From the NCBI RefSeq assembly GCF_963675165.1, contig NC_087388.1, positions 3,539,047 through 3,603,046 on the forward strand: DNA of 64,000 bases, written 5' to 3'. This document shows positions 31,510 to 42,795 of the stretch, piece after piece (the stretch's first letter is position 1; every line of letters begins with the position of its first letter). The notes beneath the pieces were generated by a model that was not told the origin of the DNA, ran no database searches, and was given only the letters and a program-made list of their open reading frames with translations. The stretch is from Halichondria panicea (taxonomy: Eukaryota > Porifera > Demospongiae > Suberitida > Halichondriidae). A program made the position numbers and the translations under genes.

Positions 31510-33740
31510 ATGAACACCCGCTCTCATAGTGCAAACCGACGTGCAGCTCTCTCTACAGAGCAGCTAGAGAGAAACAGACAACAGGACAGAGACCGAAGAG
31601 CCACAGCTAGGCCGGATGAACAAAGGTCAGCTCATAAATTCTACTCAGTATAGCACCGTGACTACACATCACACTTCTCCAACAGGTACAAGTCAACAAG
31701 CTGAAACAACTATCTGCTAAACTTGTACCATCTACACTCTCGTCGCTTTCTTGCCAATCATAAAGCAAATAGCCAATGATGACACAATCACAAGTGCCAA
31801 CAAATAATCACAACTAAAATTCTTATGGCCGATCCATTTCAATTTTCATACACTCTGAACAAAATCATTTATTTAGTAATGTTTCCCGTAACTAACAATT
31901 CTTACAAGCTATTCTCTTTATTTTATCCTTTTTCCACATTATTTGATGTTCTTCAAAAATGTCATATGATTATTCACCTTCTTCATTACAAATTATACGT
32001 ATGCCCTAGTTATGTATATGTAAGCTGCACAGCTATACAGATAATTATAAGTCTCTTGGTACAAGTCTTTTATACTATGGTTGATATATGCGGTGCAGAT
32101 CCAGATCCTATGCAACAAGAGCTGGCCAGACTGAGGAATGGGTGCTGGGTGTCTGACTATGTAAGCTGCACAGCTATACAGATAATTATAAGTCTCTTGA
32201 CAATTACAAGTCTTTTATACTATGCTTGATATATGCGGTGCAGATCCAGATCCTATGCAACAAGAGCTGGCCAGACTGAGGAATGGGTGCTGGGTGTCGG
32301 ACTATGTAAGCTGCACAGCTATACAGATAATTATAAGTCTCTTGGTACAATTACAAGTCTTTTACCGGTATAAATTTATGCGTTTAAACACAACACAGGG
32401 TATTGGCACTTACTTCGACTTACTTGTTCAGGAAACAAAGGTACGGACATAATTATTATAAACGCTGCCGTATAGTCTGGTAGTGTTCATGCTCAATCTA
32501 CCTTACTTTAAATTAACATTTACTTATTAACACCTTACTGTTATGTAATATTTACTACTACCTTAACCATGATTTGATGTTGATGTTGATATATCATACT
32601 CTTCTCTAACAATTCTCATTGTTAGTGCTCCACTTCCTCCCTTTGTTGTTGTGCGAGCCTCTGGGGCCCCCGCTCCACGTATTTAAGGTTTTGTTTATCT
32701 TTTTTGCCTCACTTCACTTTAACTTCGTTTTACCCTGTATTGTCAGTTGATGTTTTGCTTCTCAATCTAAGAATTTGGTTTGTGAAGTCAATTTGTCTAT
32801 AACTAGTTGTTATTGCCTATAGCTAGGAGCCTGTCTCTAGCTAATTTGTCTAGCCTGTCTAGAATCCCTCTACACCGGTAGTATAGTATAAAGTAATTTT
32901 ATTATTATTAATTTTGCTAATGTGGTATGTGTACATAGAATGCAGGCCACACTAGTACTACTGGAAAGTAGCTGAGTGCAAAGGTCATATGGAATATGGA
33001 TGCTTCCAATGCTGAAAGAAAGGTATTAAATAATCTGCGTTTACATATACGTGGGTGTTGGACTTTGATGGTAAAATAAAGTACTCACTCTGGTTTACTG
33101 CTACTCTACTATAGTACCTTATGTATACAGGTCATAGATCCAGGAAAAAAGACAATGCTGTACTACGATTCTACAATTCATTTCATCCTAACGAATGTCT
33201 ATACTTTGAGACACATACTTTGAGACACCAACCATAATGTACTTTATTATAGAGACTTTTTGGATGCTGAAGCTGGTGACCAGGCGTTTGAATGGGAAAA
33301 GTGGACATTCCAAATAGCAAAGGTCCGCCCATACTAAAGAAGTGACAATCCTAATTTTAGTGGAACTGAATGGAATTTGATTAGAGGGCTAGCATCTGAG
33401 AATGGAGAATGGCCAAGGTGATACAACTACATGTACAGACGCAGGTTTAGACACAGACAAAAATGGAACAAATCTTTGCTGACATCACTGTTTGTATCAA
33501 AGAAAGCTCTGTTGTTGCACAAGGAATGGAAACGTTCATTAAGAGGTATAAAGACATGTCAAGTCGAGGAAAGTTTGCTAATGCTGCCCTCGCAAGTTCC
33601 CTTCATCGATTTGGATGGGTTTTTGGTGGGACAACTAAAGGGGGGATTTCTTCGTCGTGGTCGTCGAATTCCAGTAAGCATCTGGAAGACGACGTGGCAC
33701 CCTCTCCAGAGGTAAAGCGAAAGTCACACCGGGAAGACCT
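31510..33740 (+). pseudogene. Degenerate gene of the MULE-like element
   Basis: It starts at ATG 31510 with a polar, charged N-terminus (NTRSHSANRRAALSTEQLER, RQQDRDRRATARPDEQRS), about 280 bp from the left TIR. Part of the middle consists of tandemly duplicated short exons (32012-32362) encoding QQELARLRNGCWVSDY. The C-terminal part at 33463-33740 (FIKRYKDMSSRGKFANAALA, HRFGWVFGGTTKGG, and in the next frame LRRGRRIPVS) resembles the tail of transposon-encoded Mutator-type proteins known from cnidarians. No catalytic DDE block was recognised, so either the core was lost or this is a non-autonomous derivative. Confidence 0.5.
32012..32362 (+). repeat. 145-bp tandem exon-plus-intron duplication
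   Basis: The unit from TTGATATATGCGGTGCAG through the exon, GTAAGCTGCACAGC and CTTTTATACTATG recurs with a period of 145 bp (starts 32081 and 32226). A partial intron copy sits upstream at 32012. Each copy keeps an AG acceptor, a ~62-bp exon and a GTAAGC donor. Confidence 0.85.
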
Positions 33741-34362
33741 ATAAGCGCGCATGCTATCCTAGAACTAACACCATGACCACCAGAAAGCCTGCTAAGGGAA
33801 AAAGGCTAAGCGCTGTATTAGCTGTTGGAACTGGAAAGTGGTAGTGCACTATCGCGAACTTTGAAATAATTATGACTAATGAGTAATGTGTTAAACTGTA
33901 GTTTTGTGTTACATGCATCTTTAGGCTATACGTGTGTGTAAAAATGTTGTCTATAATTAATTATAATACTTGAGATCAATCAGATCACGTGCGTGGGAGG
34001 AGTCTGGGAGGAGTCTGGCCCCTCTGAGTTTAACAGCAGAGTTGGAAGTGGGCCCAAAAAAAAATCGCGAGGGACGGTCGGGCTCCGCCCAACTAGTACC
34101 GTAGTAGCAAGGCGTATGAATTCATATGCCCTTGGTAGGTAGTAGATGTAAGATTATGTCTAGCTATAGCTATGGCTCCAGTGCAGTGATAGTAAGATCA
34201 AGAAGTTAAGTAAGTGTGTGAGGGTGAGTAAATGAGTAAATGAGTATACAAGAGCTTAGAGTATTTAAAAATACACATAAATTCAATCATCAGGTAGCAT
34301 AAAAGGGAGTTTCGTTTCATTCTCCTTGGGTGTAGCTGATACTACTAGTTTTTTCATATTTT

Positions 34363-35100
34363 CTGCAGACAAAGCTGGTTGCATCGGTCACGATTGATCT
34401 TCATTAAAGCAAGTGAACTCAATCTCGATTCCGACATGGTAGCACGTCGGGCTGTCTTGATAAGTTTTAGTTGGCTGAAACTGTCACAAGATGTAATAGG
34501 AAGTGTCAGTAATAGGAAGTGTCAGAGCCAATGTCAACAGAAGATTCACATTTGGATATGTCATCACATGGCACTCTCTCAAAGCAGCTCCTAACGTGTC
34601 TGGAACATTTGTCGGTGGACTGTCTTTCCACTGCCGCACCCATGAGTCGTATTCAATATTGAACATCACAGCATGGGGCAGATTACCTTTGAAAATCTCA
34701 ACTGCCTTTGCCAGATCGTCAGGAACCATGACATCATCACTGACCTTGAGACACTCGGTTGGTAGAAGATGGAGAAGGCCGACGGTGATACTTCGTGACA
34801 GACGGATTGTTAACAAATCTTTCCTCCAATTCAGTTTGTACATGAGACAGAAACTCATTATACAGTGTGATCCTGTAGTATTCTTCTGGATCAGTTGAGG
34901 GTGGATTGCTGCAATGCATCTGCCTCCCAGATAGCCTTGATGTCGTCAGCTGAAATTGCTCACCATGGAGCTGTTTCCCAATTTTTGCTGCTTCAGTGAA
35001 TTGCTTTTTGAATTCTATTGCAGATCTACTCCTGATAGCTTCCAGCGTTGACCTGTTCAGCAGCTGACATGACATCAATGGCTCTCGATTGTAGCTTGAT
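34363..35100 (-). pseudogene. hAT-family transposase C-terminus
   Basis: From about 35078 downward the frame reads EFKKQFTEAAKIGKQL, then DPEEYYRITLYNEFLSHVQTEL and LLHLLPTECL. The hAT dimerisation region follows: DSWVRQWKD, YPNVNLLLTLALTLPIT, then SCDSFSQLKLIKTARRATMS and LSSLALMKINRD. A TGA stop near 34360 ends it. This pattern matches ZMYM1/THAP0-type hAT proteins. A frame change near 34760 and a 16-bp exact tandem duplication at 34493-34524 break it. The N-terminal BED/zinc part and most of the catalytic domain are absent. Confidence 0.75.
34493..34524. repeat. 16-bp tandem duplication that shifts the hAT frame
   Basis: GTAATAGGAAGTGTCA occurs at 34493-34508 and 34509-34524, in the conserved LTLPIT-SCDS region. 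Confidence 0.95.
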
Positions 35101-35253
35101 TGTTGATTCTCTAAGCAGTTGAAGTTGTTTTTATTATAAGTTTTGTTGTTTATTTATCATAATTTATATGATTTGTATGTGAAACCGTACCTGCTTTACT
35201 CAGAATGTTGAAATTGGCACTTGACTTGGTCTCTTCCTGTTACTCATTGTTGT

Positions 35254-35742
35254 ATCCGACTAGAAAAACATTTGCAATGTGAAAAATTGCTAGGATTGGC
35301 CAGGGGAACCACAAAAAAGCGTGGAAACAAGAAATCCGACGAGAGCATAACTCCAATCCGTTACAACGTCATGAACATGTACAATACATACTGTGTTCCA
35401 GATCCATCTACCAGCTTCCATCCACCACATCATTCCATGCAGGTCACCAGTACCGTCCGTGCATGTTACTACGCATGGATGGACTGTGTGTACCTGTGCT
35501 CAACACTGCATGTATTAGGAACATCAATTTATCATGAAAAGGATTGGTCATAACCCACCAGTAAAAATTGCGTATTTATATTATATTGGCCGGGAAAACA
35601 TGGAAAACTACCAGTACATGTGATTGACGTTGTAACGGATTGGAGTTATGCTCTCGTCGGATTTCTTGTTTCCACGCTTTTTTGTGGTTCCCCTGGCCAA
35701 TCCTAGCAATTTTTCACATTGCAAATGTTTTTCTAGTCGGAT
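35254..35742. repeat. Perfect ~117-bp inverted repeat with 255-bp spacer
   Basis: 35254-35370 is the exact reverse complement of 35626-35742 as far as I can check by eye. The arms contain GGCCAGGGGAACCACAAA and CGACGAGAGCATAACTCC. The spacer holds no recognised gene. No TSD is evident. Confidence 0.85.
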
Positions 35743-35862
35743 TCCCTTTCTTTTTCAGTACAAGTGGAACGTCAAGAGGCAGTACAGAAGTTCAAGAAGA
35801 GAAGACAGGACTAATCAGATATCTTCTCTAATATCTCTGGACTAATAATTATAGTAATGAAG

Positions 35863-36207
35863 TGTGACGTTATCTTATGATTTGTGAGATCTATATATAG
35901 ACTGATCTGGTGACCAGTCCTCGTGTTCTATGGTTATTACTGCATCGTTTTGTTGCTAACGACATCACCGTGCAGCCACTCTGGACAGGGTGACTGTGGA
36001 GATTGATGGACAGCGTTAACAGTCGTGCCAGCAGCAGTCAGAGGTCTAGTAGTCGCTCAAGTCGAGAACAGAGTGAGAGCAGAGCTAGCAGTCGAGCCAG
36101 TAGCCATGGCAGTGAAGTGAGGCCTTCAAGCAGAGCTAGTACAAACAGTGAAGTATTTTATAGCTAATGTCTACTTGAGTAGCTAGAGATAGCATACAAA
36201 CGTTACA
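35863..36207 (+). repeat. 5' LTR of the gypsy element
   Basis: 345 bp, TG...CA, with a TATA-like CTATATATAGACT near 35891. It contains ~220 bp that the 3' LTR lacks, between TTCTATGG and CAGTGAAGT. Confidence 0.9.
36006..36167 (+). CDS. 53-codon SR-rich open frame inside the 5' LTR
   Basis: ATG 36006 opens a frame of 53 residues ending TAA at 36167. It is composed largely of Ser and Arg: SRASSSQRSSSRSSREQ, then SRASSRASSH, then RPSSRAS. RS-rich peptides are typical of splicing-factor tails and of some nucleic-acid-binding proteins. It lies entirely in the part of the LTR absent from the 3' copy. Whether it is translated, or is simply an AGT/AGC/CGA-rich minisatellite, cannot be decided from sequence. 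Confidence 0.4.
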   Translation: MDSVNSRASSSQRSSSRSSREQSESRASSRASSHGSEVRPSSRASTNSEVFYS

Positions 36208-36227
36208 TGGTGGCAGCGGTGGGATTC
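36208..36227 (+). promoter_or_regulatory. Primer binding site, tRNA-Leu
   Basis: Directly after the LTR, TGGTGGCAGCGGTGGGATTC is complementary to the CCA-tailed 3' end of metazoan tRNA-Leu (AAG type) over 20 positions, from memory of that tRNA sequence. Confidence 0.85.
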
Positions 36228-36292
36228 AAGGAGGTCCAAAAAACAGTGTAGACGACAGCCCTAGCCATAGACACCGAATACTAAAAGAGACA

Positions 36293-39200
36293 ATGGCTGC
36301 TGGTGGTTACATGCTACCACCACCCACAGCGTTGGAAATACACGATGCACAAGCCGGAGAGAGGTGGAGAAGATTCAAGGCAGCCTGGAGCAACTACTCT
36401 ATAGCCACGACATTGAACACCAAAGATGAGCCGGCTACGCTGTTGACAGTGATTGGCAAGGAGGTCTACTCGACGTTCACTTGGGACACGGATGGTGATT
36501 CAACACTCGTAAAACGAGAAATTCCAGGCATACTGCGAGCCAAGAAAGAACATACCATTCGAGCGGTATAAGTTTAACCGCAGAACACAAGAAGCCACAG
36601 AAGCATACGATCACTACCGGACAGCATTGAGGAAGTTGTCAGCTGAGTGTGGATTTGATACAATAACACAGACCGTTTGGTTTTTGGCATACGAGATGCC
36701 AAGGTGCGTGAGAGACTACTGCGAGAGTCGAATCTCACTTTACAAAAAACTGATGAAATTTGGCGAGCTCAAGAGATGGCTCAGTCAGAAAAACTACGGA
36801 AGAGGATCGACAAAATGTGAAGGAATGTTGGATGTGTGGACAAAAACACGCATTCCGTACAAAAGAATCATGCCCAGCATTTGGCAAGACCTGCAACAAA
36901 TGCCACAAACTAAACCATTTTGCCGTGAAGTGTCGCCAGAAGGGTCAGTCAGCCTCGATCAACAGTGAAGACGAAGTTTACTACACAAGTGCTCTAGCAC
37001 ACGATCCCGACGACTCACAGCTCATAACTGGAGAGTAGAAACTTCATGCGGTTTCAAGCTGACACAGGAGCTCAGTGCAATGTAATACCAGTGGCCATAC
37101 CTAAAGAACATCACGAAAACCACGGTCGCCTATGGCGGTTCGACTCTCCCAGTGGTGGGAAAGATAATCCTTAGTGTTCGGAGGGGAAAAGCGAAACACC
37201 GTATAGACTGTAAGCTGGTAGATGGAATCCAGATGCGATCACTCCTGGGACGGAAAGCGTGCATAGATATGAACGTGGTTACGTACCTAGACAATGATTC
37301 ATTGAACAAATCAGATACGGGTGGAGCCTCGGTATATGCAGTAAGCACTGGAAAACAACCTGTTACACAAACGGAACTGATCGAACTGTACCTCCAAGTG
37401 TTTAAGGAAGGAGAGTACCAACAGGCACCAGTCCAACATCCACCCAGAAAGGTGCCTGTGGCACTTCGAGACCGTCTGAAGTCGACTCTCGAAGACCTCG
37501 AGAACCAAGACATACTCACCTCAGTAACTGAACCAACCCCACCCCATGGGTAAGCTCCGTAGTAGTAGTCCCCAAAAAGGACGGAAAATTTGTTTGGATC
37601 CCAAAGAATTAAACAAAGCAGTCCAAAGAGAACATTACCCCCTACCAACAATTGAGGAAATTGCAACACGCTTATATGGAGCAAAGTGTTTCTCCATTTT
37701 GGATGTCAGAAATGGATTCTGGCACATCCCATTGGATGAAGACTCGTCCCGACTTACTACATTCAACAACCCATTTGGCCGATACCGATGGAAACGTTTG
37801 CCATTTGGAATTTCTTCAGCACCCGAGGTATTCCAGCGGAAGATGCATGAGGTGATTGAGGGCCTCAAAGGAATTGAAGTCATAGCCGATGACTTCATTG
37901 TAGTGGGATTTGGCCGTACCGAAGAACAGGCAATTGCAGATCACGATCAGAACCTGATGGCTTTTCTGGAACGATGCAAGGAACGATGCAAGGAACGCTA
38001 CTTAAAGCTGAATGCGAGTAAGATCCGACTGAGACTTCCCAAAGTACCCTTCATTGGACACGTAGCCACCGCCCAAGGGCTCCAAGTGGATCCACACAAA
38101 GTTCAGCGACACCCGAAGATGTTGCAGCAGTACAACGACTGTTAGGGTTTGTACAATATCTCAGCAAATTCATGCCTCACCTCAGCGATGTCACGAAGCC
38201 TCTAAGAGAACTCACCCAAAAAGAAACAGTTTGGAACTGGGGACCTACTCAACAGGAACCATTCGAGACAATTAAGAAAAATGTCAGCCTGTGTTGAGAT
38301 ACTACAATGTGAAAGAAGAAGTCACCCTCCAGTGTGACGCCTCACAGTTTGGGTTAGGCGCAGCACTTATGCAGAATGGACAACCCGTGGCCTATGCCTC
38401 ACGGGCTCTTACAGAAGCAGAAACCCGCTATGCTCAAATCGAGAAGGCCATTGTATTCGCATGTGTTACGTCTAAGCCGTGAATGTGGAAACCGATCACC
38501 AGCCGCTAGTGCCAATTGCACTCAAACCCCTCAACAAAGCACCGAATCGGTTGCAGAGAATGCTGCTCAGACTGCAGAATTTTAATCTGAAGGTGATGTA
38601 CAAGAAAGGGCCAGATATGTTCCTTGTTGACACACTGAGCAGAGCATTCCTTCCGGCGATGAACACAAGTGATTTTGTTCTGTCTCTGGAAGAAGTTGAT
38701 CACACCATGACATTGGCTATTCCAGAAGACCAACTACTGGAGCTAAAACAAGTGGCCGGACAAGACCATGTAAGCCAAGTGCTTAGTAGCACCATCCGAC
38801 AAGGCTGGCCAGACTCCAAGTCTGAAGTTACAGAATTGGTCCACCCCTATTTTGACATACGATACGAACTCACTGTGCAAGATGAACTAGTTTTCAAGGG
38901 CACACAGTTGGTCATACCTCGCCCCTTGAGAAAGAAAATGATCCATGAGACGCACATTGGCATTGACGGTTGTCTTCGCAGAGCAAGAGAATGCATGTAC
39001 TGGCCTCGAATGAGCACGAAACTGAAGGAATATATATCCAAATGCCTATGATACCGACCTGAGCAGAGCCAAGAACCACTTGCCCAACACCAGTTTGCCG
39101 CCAGACCCTGGAACAAGGTTGGGGCAGATCTCTGCGAACTCAATGGACGAACGCTACTCGTGGTCACTGATTACTTCAGCAACTACATTGAGGTAGAGAA

Positions 39201-39960
39201 CCTCAACAAAACCACATCAGGCGAGGTCACAAAGGCTCTAAAGTCGATGTTCGCTATGTATGGGGTACCTGACATTGTGATCTCGGACAACGGACCCCAA
39301 TTTGCGTTTACAAAATTCTCAAAGCAGTGGAATTTTGAGCATTTCACATCATCACCCCGATACCCACGTGGGAGTCAAACGGCAAGGCCGGGAATGTCGT
39401 TAAAACAGTGAAACGCCTCTTCAAGAAATGTCGATAATCACGCAAATCGGAATTGCTAGATTGGAGAAATACACCATCGGAGGGAATGACTACAAGCCCC
39501 GCTCAACGCTTCCTGGGTAGACGGTAGACTTCAATGACGGGAAGTTTACTCAAACCAAGTACTCGACAACCCAGGATGCACAACCCAGGATGCTGATGAT
39601 ATCAACAAGCAAAAAGCCAAACAAAGAGAATACTATAATCGTCAAGGAAAGGTACTGAAACCACTAAGAGGTGGAGACGCTGTGCGAATGAAGCTACCGG
39701 GGCAAAGCAAGTGGACACCTGCAGTATGCTCAGGATTAGTGGGTCCCCGGCGGTATCAAGTGGAAACAGAACGCGGTACATTCGAACGGAACCGAAGGAG
39801 ATGCACCAGAGACCACTGAAATGCCTCGTCAAGAAGGAGACTGCACACCAAGTCCAGAAGAGGCGTATCCGGAATCAGTTCCCGACACAGATCGCCTACC
39901 TGCACAGCCGGCGAGCATACCAATTCGGCGATCACAGCAGAACAGAAAACAACCAGACTG
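36293..39960 (+). pseudogene. gypsy gag-pol, frame-broken
   Basis: gag begins at ATG 36293 (MAAGGYMLPPPTALEIH). It ends in two cysteine knuckles near 36820-36950 (CWMCGQKHAFRTKESC, CNKCHKLNHFAVKC). A protease-like ADTGAQCNV is at about 37060. RT follows at 37560-38100, with LDVRNGFWHIPL, FNNPFGRYRWKRLPFGI and VIADDFIV in the catalytic place usually held by YVDD. RNase H shows CDASQFGLGAALM (38335). The integrase has HETHIG (38947), an in-frame TGA in its zinc region (39049), VVTDYF, SDNGPQF (39285), and a glycine where the third acidic residue is expected. Frame changes occur in gag, before RT, after 38110, near 38480 and near 39380. A 12-bp in-frame tandem duplication lies at 37969-37992. 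Confidence 0.9.
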
Positions 39961-40182
39961 GTTAGTAAACTACGCTCCCTCGTAAGAACGGAACAGGACA
40001 GTGAACAGGACAGTGATTGGTAATTAGTTGGTACCTGATTTAACGCTTAGTACTTATGTTATGTTACTTATGTTACGTACTTATTACTTATGTTATGTTA
40101 CGTATGTTATGTATTGTTGTGACCGTTGTTTGTTTTTGTTTTGTTATTTAGATAGCAGTTTGTAAGCCACACTCTTATTATT

Positions 40183-40192
40183 AGAGGGGAGA
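40183..40192 (+). promoter_or_regulatory. Polypurine tract
   Basis: AGAGGGGAGA immediately precedes the 3' LTR, the expected site of plus-strand priming. Confidence 0.8.
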
Positions 40193-40318
40193 TGTGACGT
40201 TATCTTATGATTTGTGAGATCTATATATAGACTGGTCTGGTGACCAGTCCTCGTGTTCTATGGCAGCGAAGTTATTAATGTCTACTTGAGTAGCTAGAGA
40301 TAGCATACAAACGTTACA
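40193..40318 (+). repeat. 3' LTR of the gypsy element, internally shortened
   Basis: 126 bp. It matches the two ends of the 5' LTR but lacks the central ~220 bp that hold the SR-rich frame. Confidence 0.9.
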
Positions 40319-40789
40319 TGAAGTGCTTGATATGTTGAATTTGTGAATCAGTATTCAAATGCTACTTATTATAGTGGCTTCAGAAAATGTCATTGTCCAA
40401 AATATAAAACATACAAGGTATTATACCAAGGTATTATACACTGAGCATGATAATTATATAGCGTGCATGCTTGTCAGAGAAAGGGAGCTAGAGCTGAACA
40501 GTGTGAAGAAAAGCAACACCTCAGGCTCTGGAAAGGTGATTTAGGCGCACGGTTTCTTAACCACGCCTATCTATTATAATTTTGGAGTCATTAAAGATGG
40601 CGGAATTGTCTAGGTAAGAGACTGAGAGGTCAACTGCCTCGTGGAAGCAATCGCAAATCTGAAGAAGCGCTTTGTAATCCAGGTTGTAGTCGTTTGGAAA
40701 CCCTGTGCAGAATGTCCTGGAGAGGGCTGTACTTGGAGTAAATGCTGGGCAAGAAACTTACTTACTCACTTACTTACTCACTAGACTGG

Positions 40790-40847
40790 AAACCACGCCC
40801 CTTTCTTTAGGGAAAGAGACTGGCCAGGTGACTATCAACGACTCGTC
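40790..40847. repeat. 58-bp direct repeat, copy 1
   Basis: Starts AAACCACGCCCCTTTCTTTA and ends CAACGACTCGTC; identical to 41097-41154. The 250 bp between the copies, and 40324-40789, hold no recognisable gene. Confidence 0.9.
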
Positions 40848-41096
40848 CCAACGGAATGCTTGGAATGTAGTGTGCTGTAGTGTGTGCATGAATGCGTGGG
40901 AGATATCTAAACCACAATATTGCACACTAAGCATAAATTTTTATTATAATTGATTTTATGTGAGTATTAATGTACAGTTGCAGTATAAATGTTATGTCTA
41001 CTTAGCTAGCTGTTTGGATATAAGTTGTCTTATCAGTACTTCTCCAATGAAGCAATTCTAAAGTTGCTATAACCTGGCTGGCTACAAGGCCACTGC

Positions 41097-41154
41097 AAAC
41101 CACGCCCCTTTCTTTAGGGAAAGAGACTGGCCAGGTGACTATCAACGACTCGTC
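41097..41154. repeat. 58-bp direct repeat, copy 2
   Basis: Same sequence and orientation as 40790-40847. Confidence 0.9.
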
Positions 41155-41505
41155 TTCATTGCGTACTGAATTTTGCGGAAGTGGTTCAGGGAAAAGGGTG
41201 TGGTCACCAGTGTTGCGATTTAGTATACTTTGGCTAGATCTACTACTGTACTCTAGCAAGCTAGCTAGCTAGCTCAGCCACCTCATTTCAATCACAAGCA
41301 AGTCAACTGCTGCAAAACTATGTCCAAGTCTGGAGCTAGCTGTCACCTGGATGTACCTAGTTCTTGTCCTGTCTGTGGCAATGATACCGCTGTAATAAAA
41401 ACTCAAATGTTGCTGGCAATAGGGCAAAGCAAAAGGGACTTTCCATAAAACTCTGCATCTCTGCTACTTCTGTCTGTTATTTTTGCAGTCACTTACTTAG
41501 TCAGT

Positions 41506-42151
41506 CCATACAAAAGAAAGGGGATTGGAACCACGCCCTATGTAAAAGGACTGACATCCAGGTGAAGCACTCTGTGTAATTATTGCGCTCGCAAATAATT
41601 ACATGGAGGACTGCGCTACGGTTTTGTATCCCTGGTTTCTAGCTCTCCTATCCACTAAAGAGCCTGGGAGATACTTGAGAGAAGTAAGCTTATACCACTG
41701 ACAAGTCCGTTGTCTTTACTCTGTTTCCGAGTTTAGCTTGAATTACTCTATGTCAACTTTTTTCTGTCCCTCCTGTGAAGTCAAAACAGCAAAGGACATT
41801 GCTTGACTTGGTTATTATGTATCTATAAATAAGACTATTGCAGTATAGTCCTTCAAACTACTTTAGTATACTTTTAGAGAAGGCTATTTCTTCTTGCATA
41901 GCATTTATTTGTCTAGTAATAGTGGCTGCATGGCTTAGTCGACTTTTTAGAGCTAAATTCTCTTTACTTTTTAGAAAAATCAACATTAAAAATGATGAAT
42001 TTCACTGTTTCTATGTACAGCACATTGTAGAGCAGTCAAGACAGGTAATGAGCATGCTGACTATAAATATAATCCTTTGTAGTTTTAGCCACGCCCTATA
42101 ACGCGGAATGCTTCACGCAAAAATTTCGTTTCTAATCCCTTGTATCTCTGG
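41506..42151 (-). mobile_element. ~646-bp MITE, first of a head-to-head pair
   Basis: It ends GTATCTCTGG at 42151, and its left end is a slightly damaged version of CCAGAGATACAAAAG. Its sequence is the reverse complement of 42153-42795 with minor differences. It is non-coding; the ~87-residue frame seen in both arms is simply mirrored. Confidence 0.8.
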
Positions 42152-42152
42152 A

Positions 42153-42795
42153 CCAGAGATACAAAAGAAAGGGCATTCCGCGCGTGGCTAAAACTACAAA
42201 GGATTATATTTATAGTCAGCATGCTCATTACCTGTCTTGACTGCTCTACAATGTGCTGTACATAGAAACAGTGAAATTGATCATTTTTAATGTTGATTTT
42301 TCTAAAAAGTAAAGAGAATTTAGCTCTAAAAAGTCGACTAAGCCATGCAGCCACTATTACTAGACAAATAAATGCTATGCAAGAAGAAATAGCCTTTACG
42401 GACAGGCCCGTGGTGTGTCTAAAAGTATACTAAAGTAGTTTGAAGGACTATACTGCAAACGATTATGAACAGTACAGCTTATTTATAGATACATAATAAC
42501 CAAGTCAAGCTTGACTTCACAGGAGGGACAGAAAAGTTGACAGAGTAATGCAAGCTAAACTCAAAAAAATTGGAAACAGAGTAAAGACAACGGACTTAGA
42601 GCTTGTCAGTGGTATAAGCTTACTTCTCTCAAGTATCTCCCAGGAGCTAGAAACCAGGGATACAAAACCGTAGCGCAGTCCTCCATGTAATTATTTGCGA
42701 GTGCAATAATTACACGGAGTGCTTCACCTGGATGTCAGTCCTTTTACATAGGGCGTGGGCGGTCGTTTCCAATCCCCTTTCTTTTGTATCTCTGG
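42153..42795 (+). mobile_element. ~643-bp MITE, second of the pair
   Basis: Begins CCAGAGATACAAAAGAAAGG and ends CCTTTCTTTTGTATCTCTGG, with its own ~21-bp TIR. A single A separates it from its inverted partner, creating a 1.29-kb palindrome. Confidence 0.85.

Larger units (their letters stand above)
31230..34095. mobile_element. 2.87-kb MULE-like transposon, 9-bp TSD
   Basis: The left end TAGTTGGGCGGAGCCCGACC and the right end GGTCGGGCTCCGCCCAACTA are inverted repeats. They continue imperfectly for ~60 bp through a T/A homopolymer and GGCCCAC. Flanks are GTACTGTAG (31221-31229) and GTACCGTAG (34096-34104), a 9-bp TSD with one difference. The 9-bp TSD and the type of C-terminal protein remnant inside point to the Mutator superfamily. 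Confidence 0.75.
35863..40318 (+). mobile_element. Full-length Ty3/gypsy LTR retrotransposon, 5-bp TSD
   Basis: The element runs from TGTGACGTTATC to AAACGTTACA. It is flanked by TGAAG at 35858-35862 and 40319-40323, an exact 5-bp duplication. It has two LTRs of unequal length (345 and 126 bp), a primer binding site, a gag-pol region in the order gag, protease, reverse transcriptase, RNase H, integrase (Ty3/gypsy order), and a polypurine tract. The coding part is broken by stops and frame changes, so the copy is probably not autonomous. Confidence 0.95.

Noticed and set aside
35221-35553. 110-residue plus-strand frame
   Set aside because: It spans one arm and the loop of the exact inverted repeat; composition and context do not support a gene.
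41838-42354. Two mirrored open frames of ~88 residues with a hydrophobic segment on opposite strands
   Set aside because: They are the same sequence in the two arms of the palindromic MITE pair; there is no family resemblance and the frame is explained by the inverted duplication.
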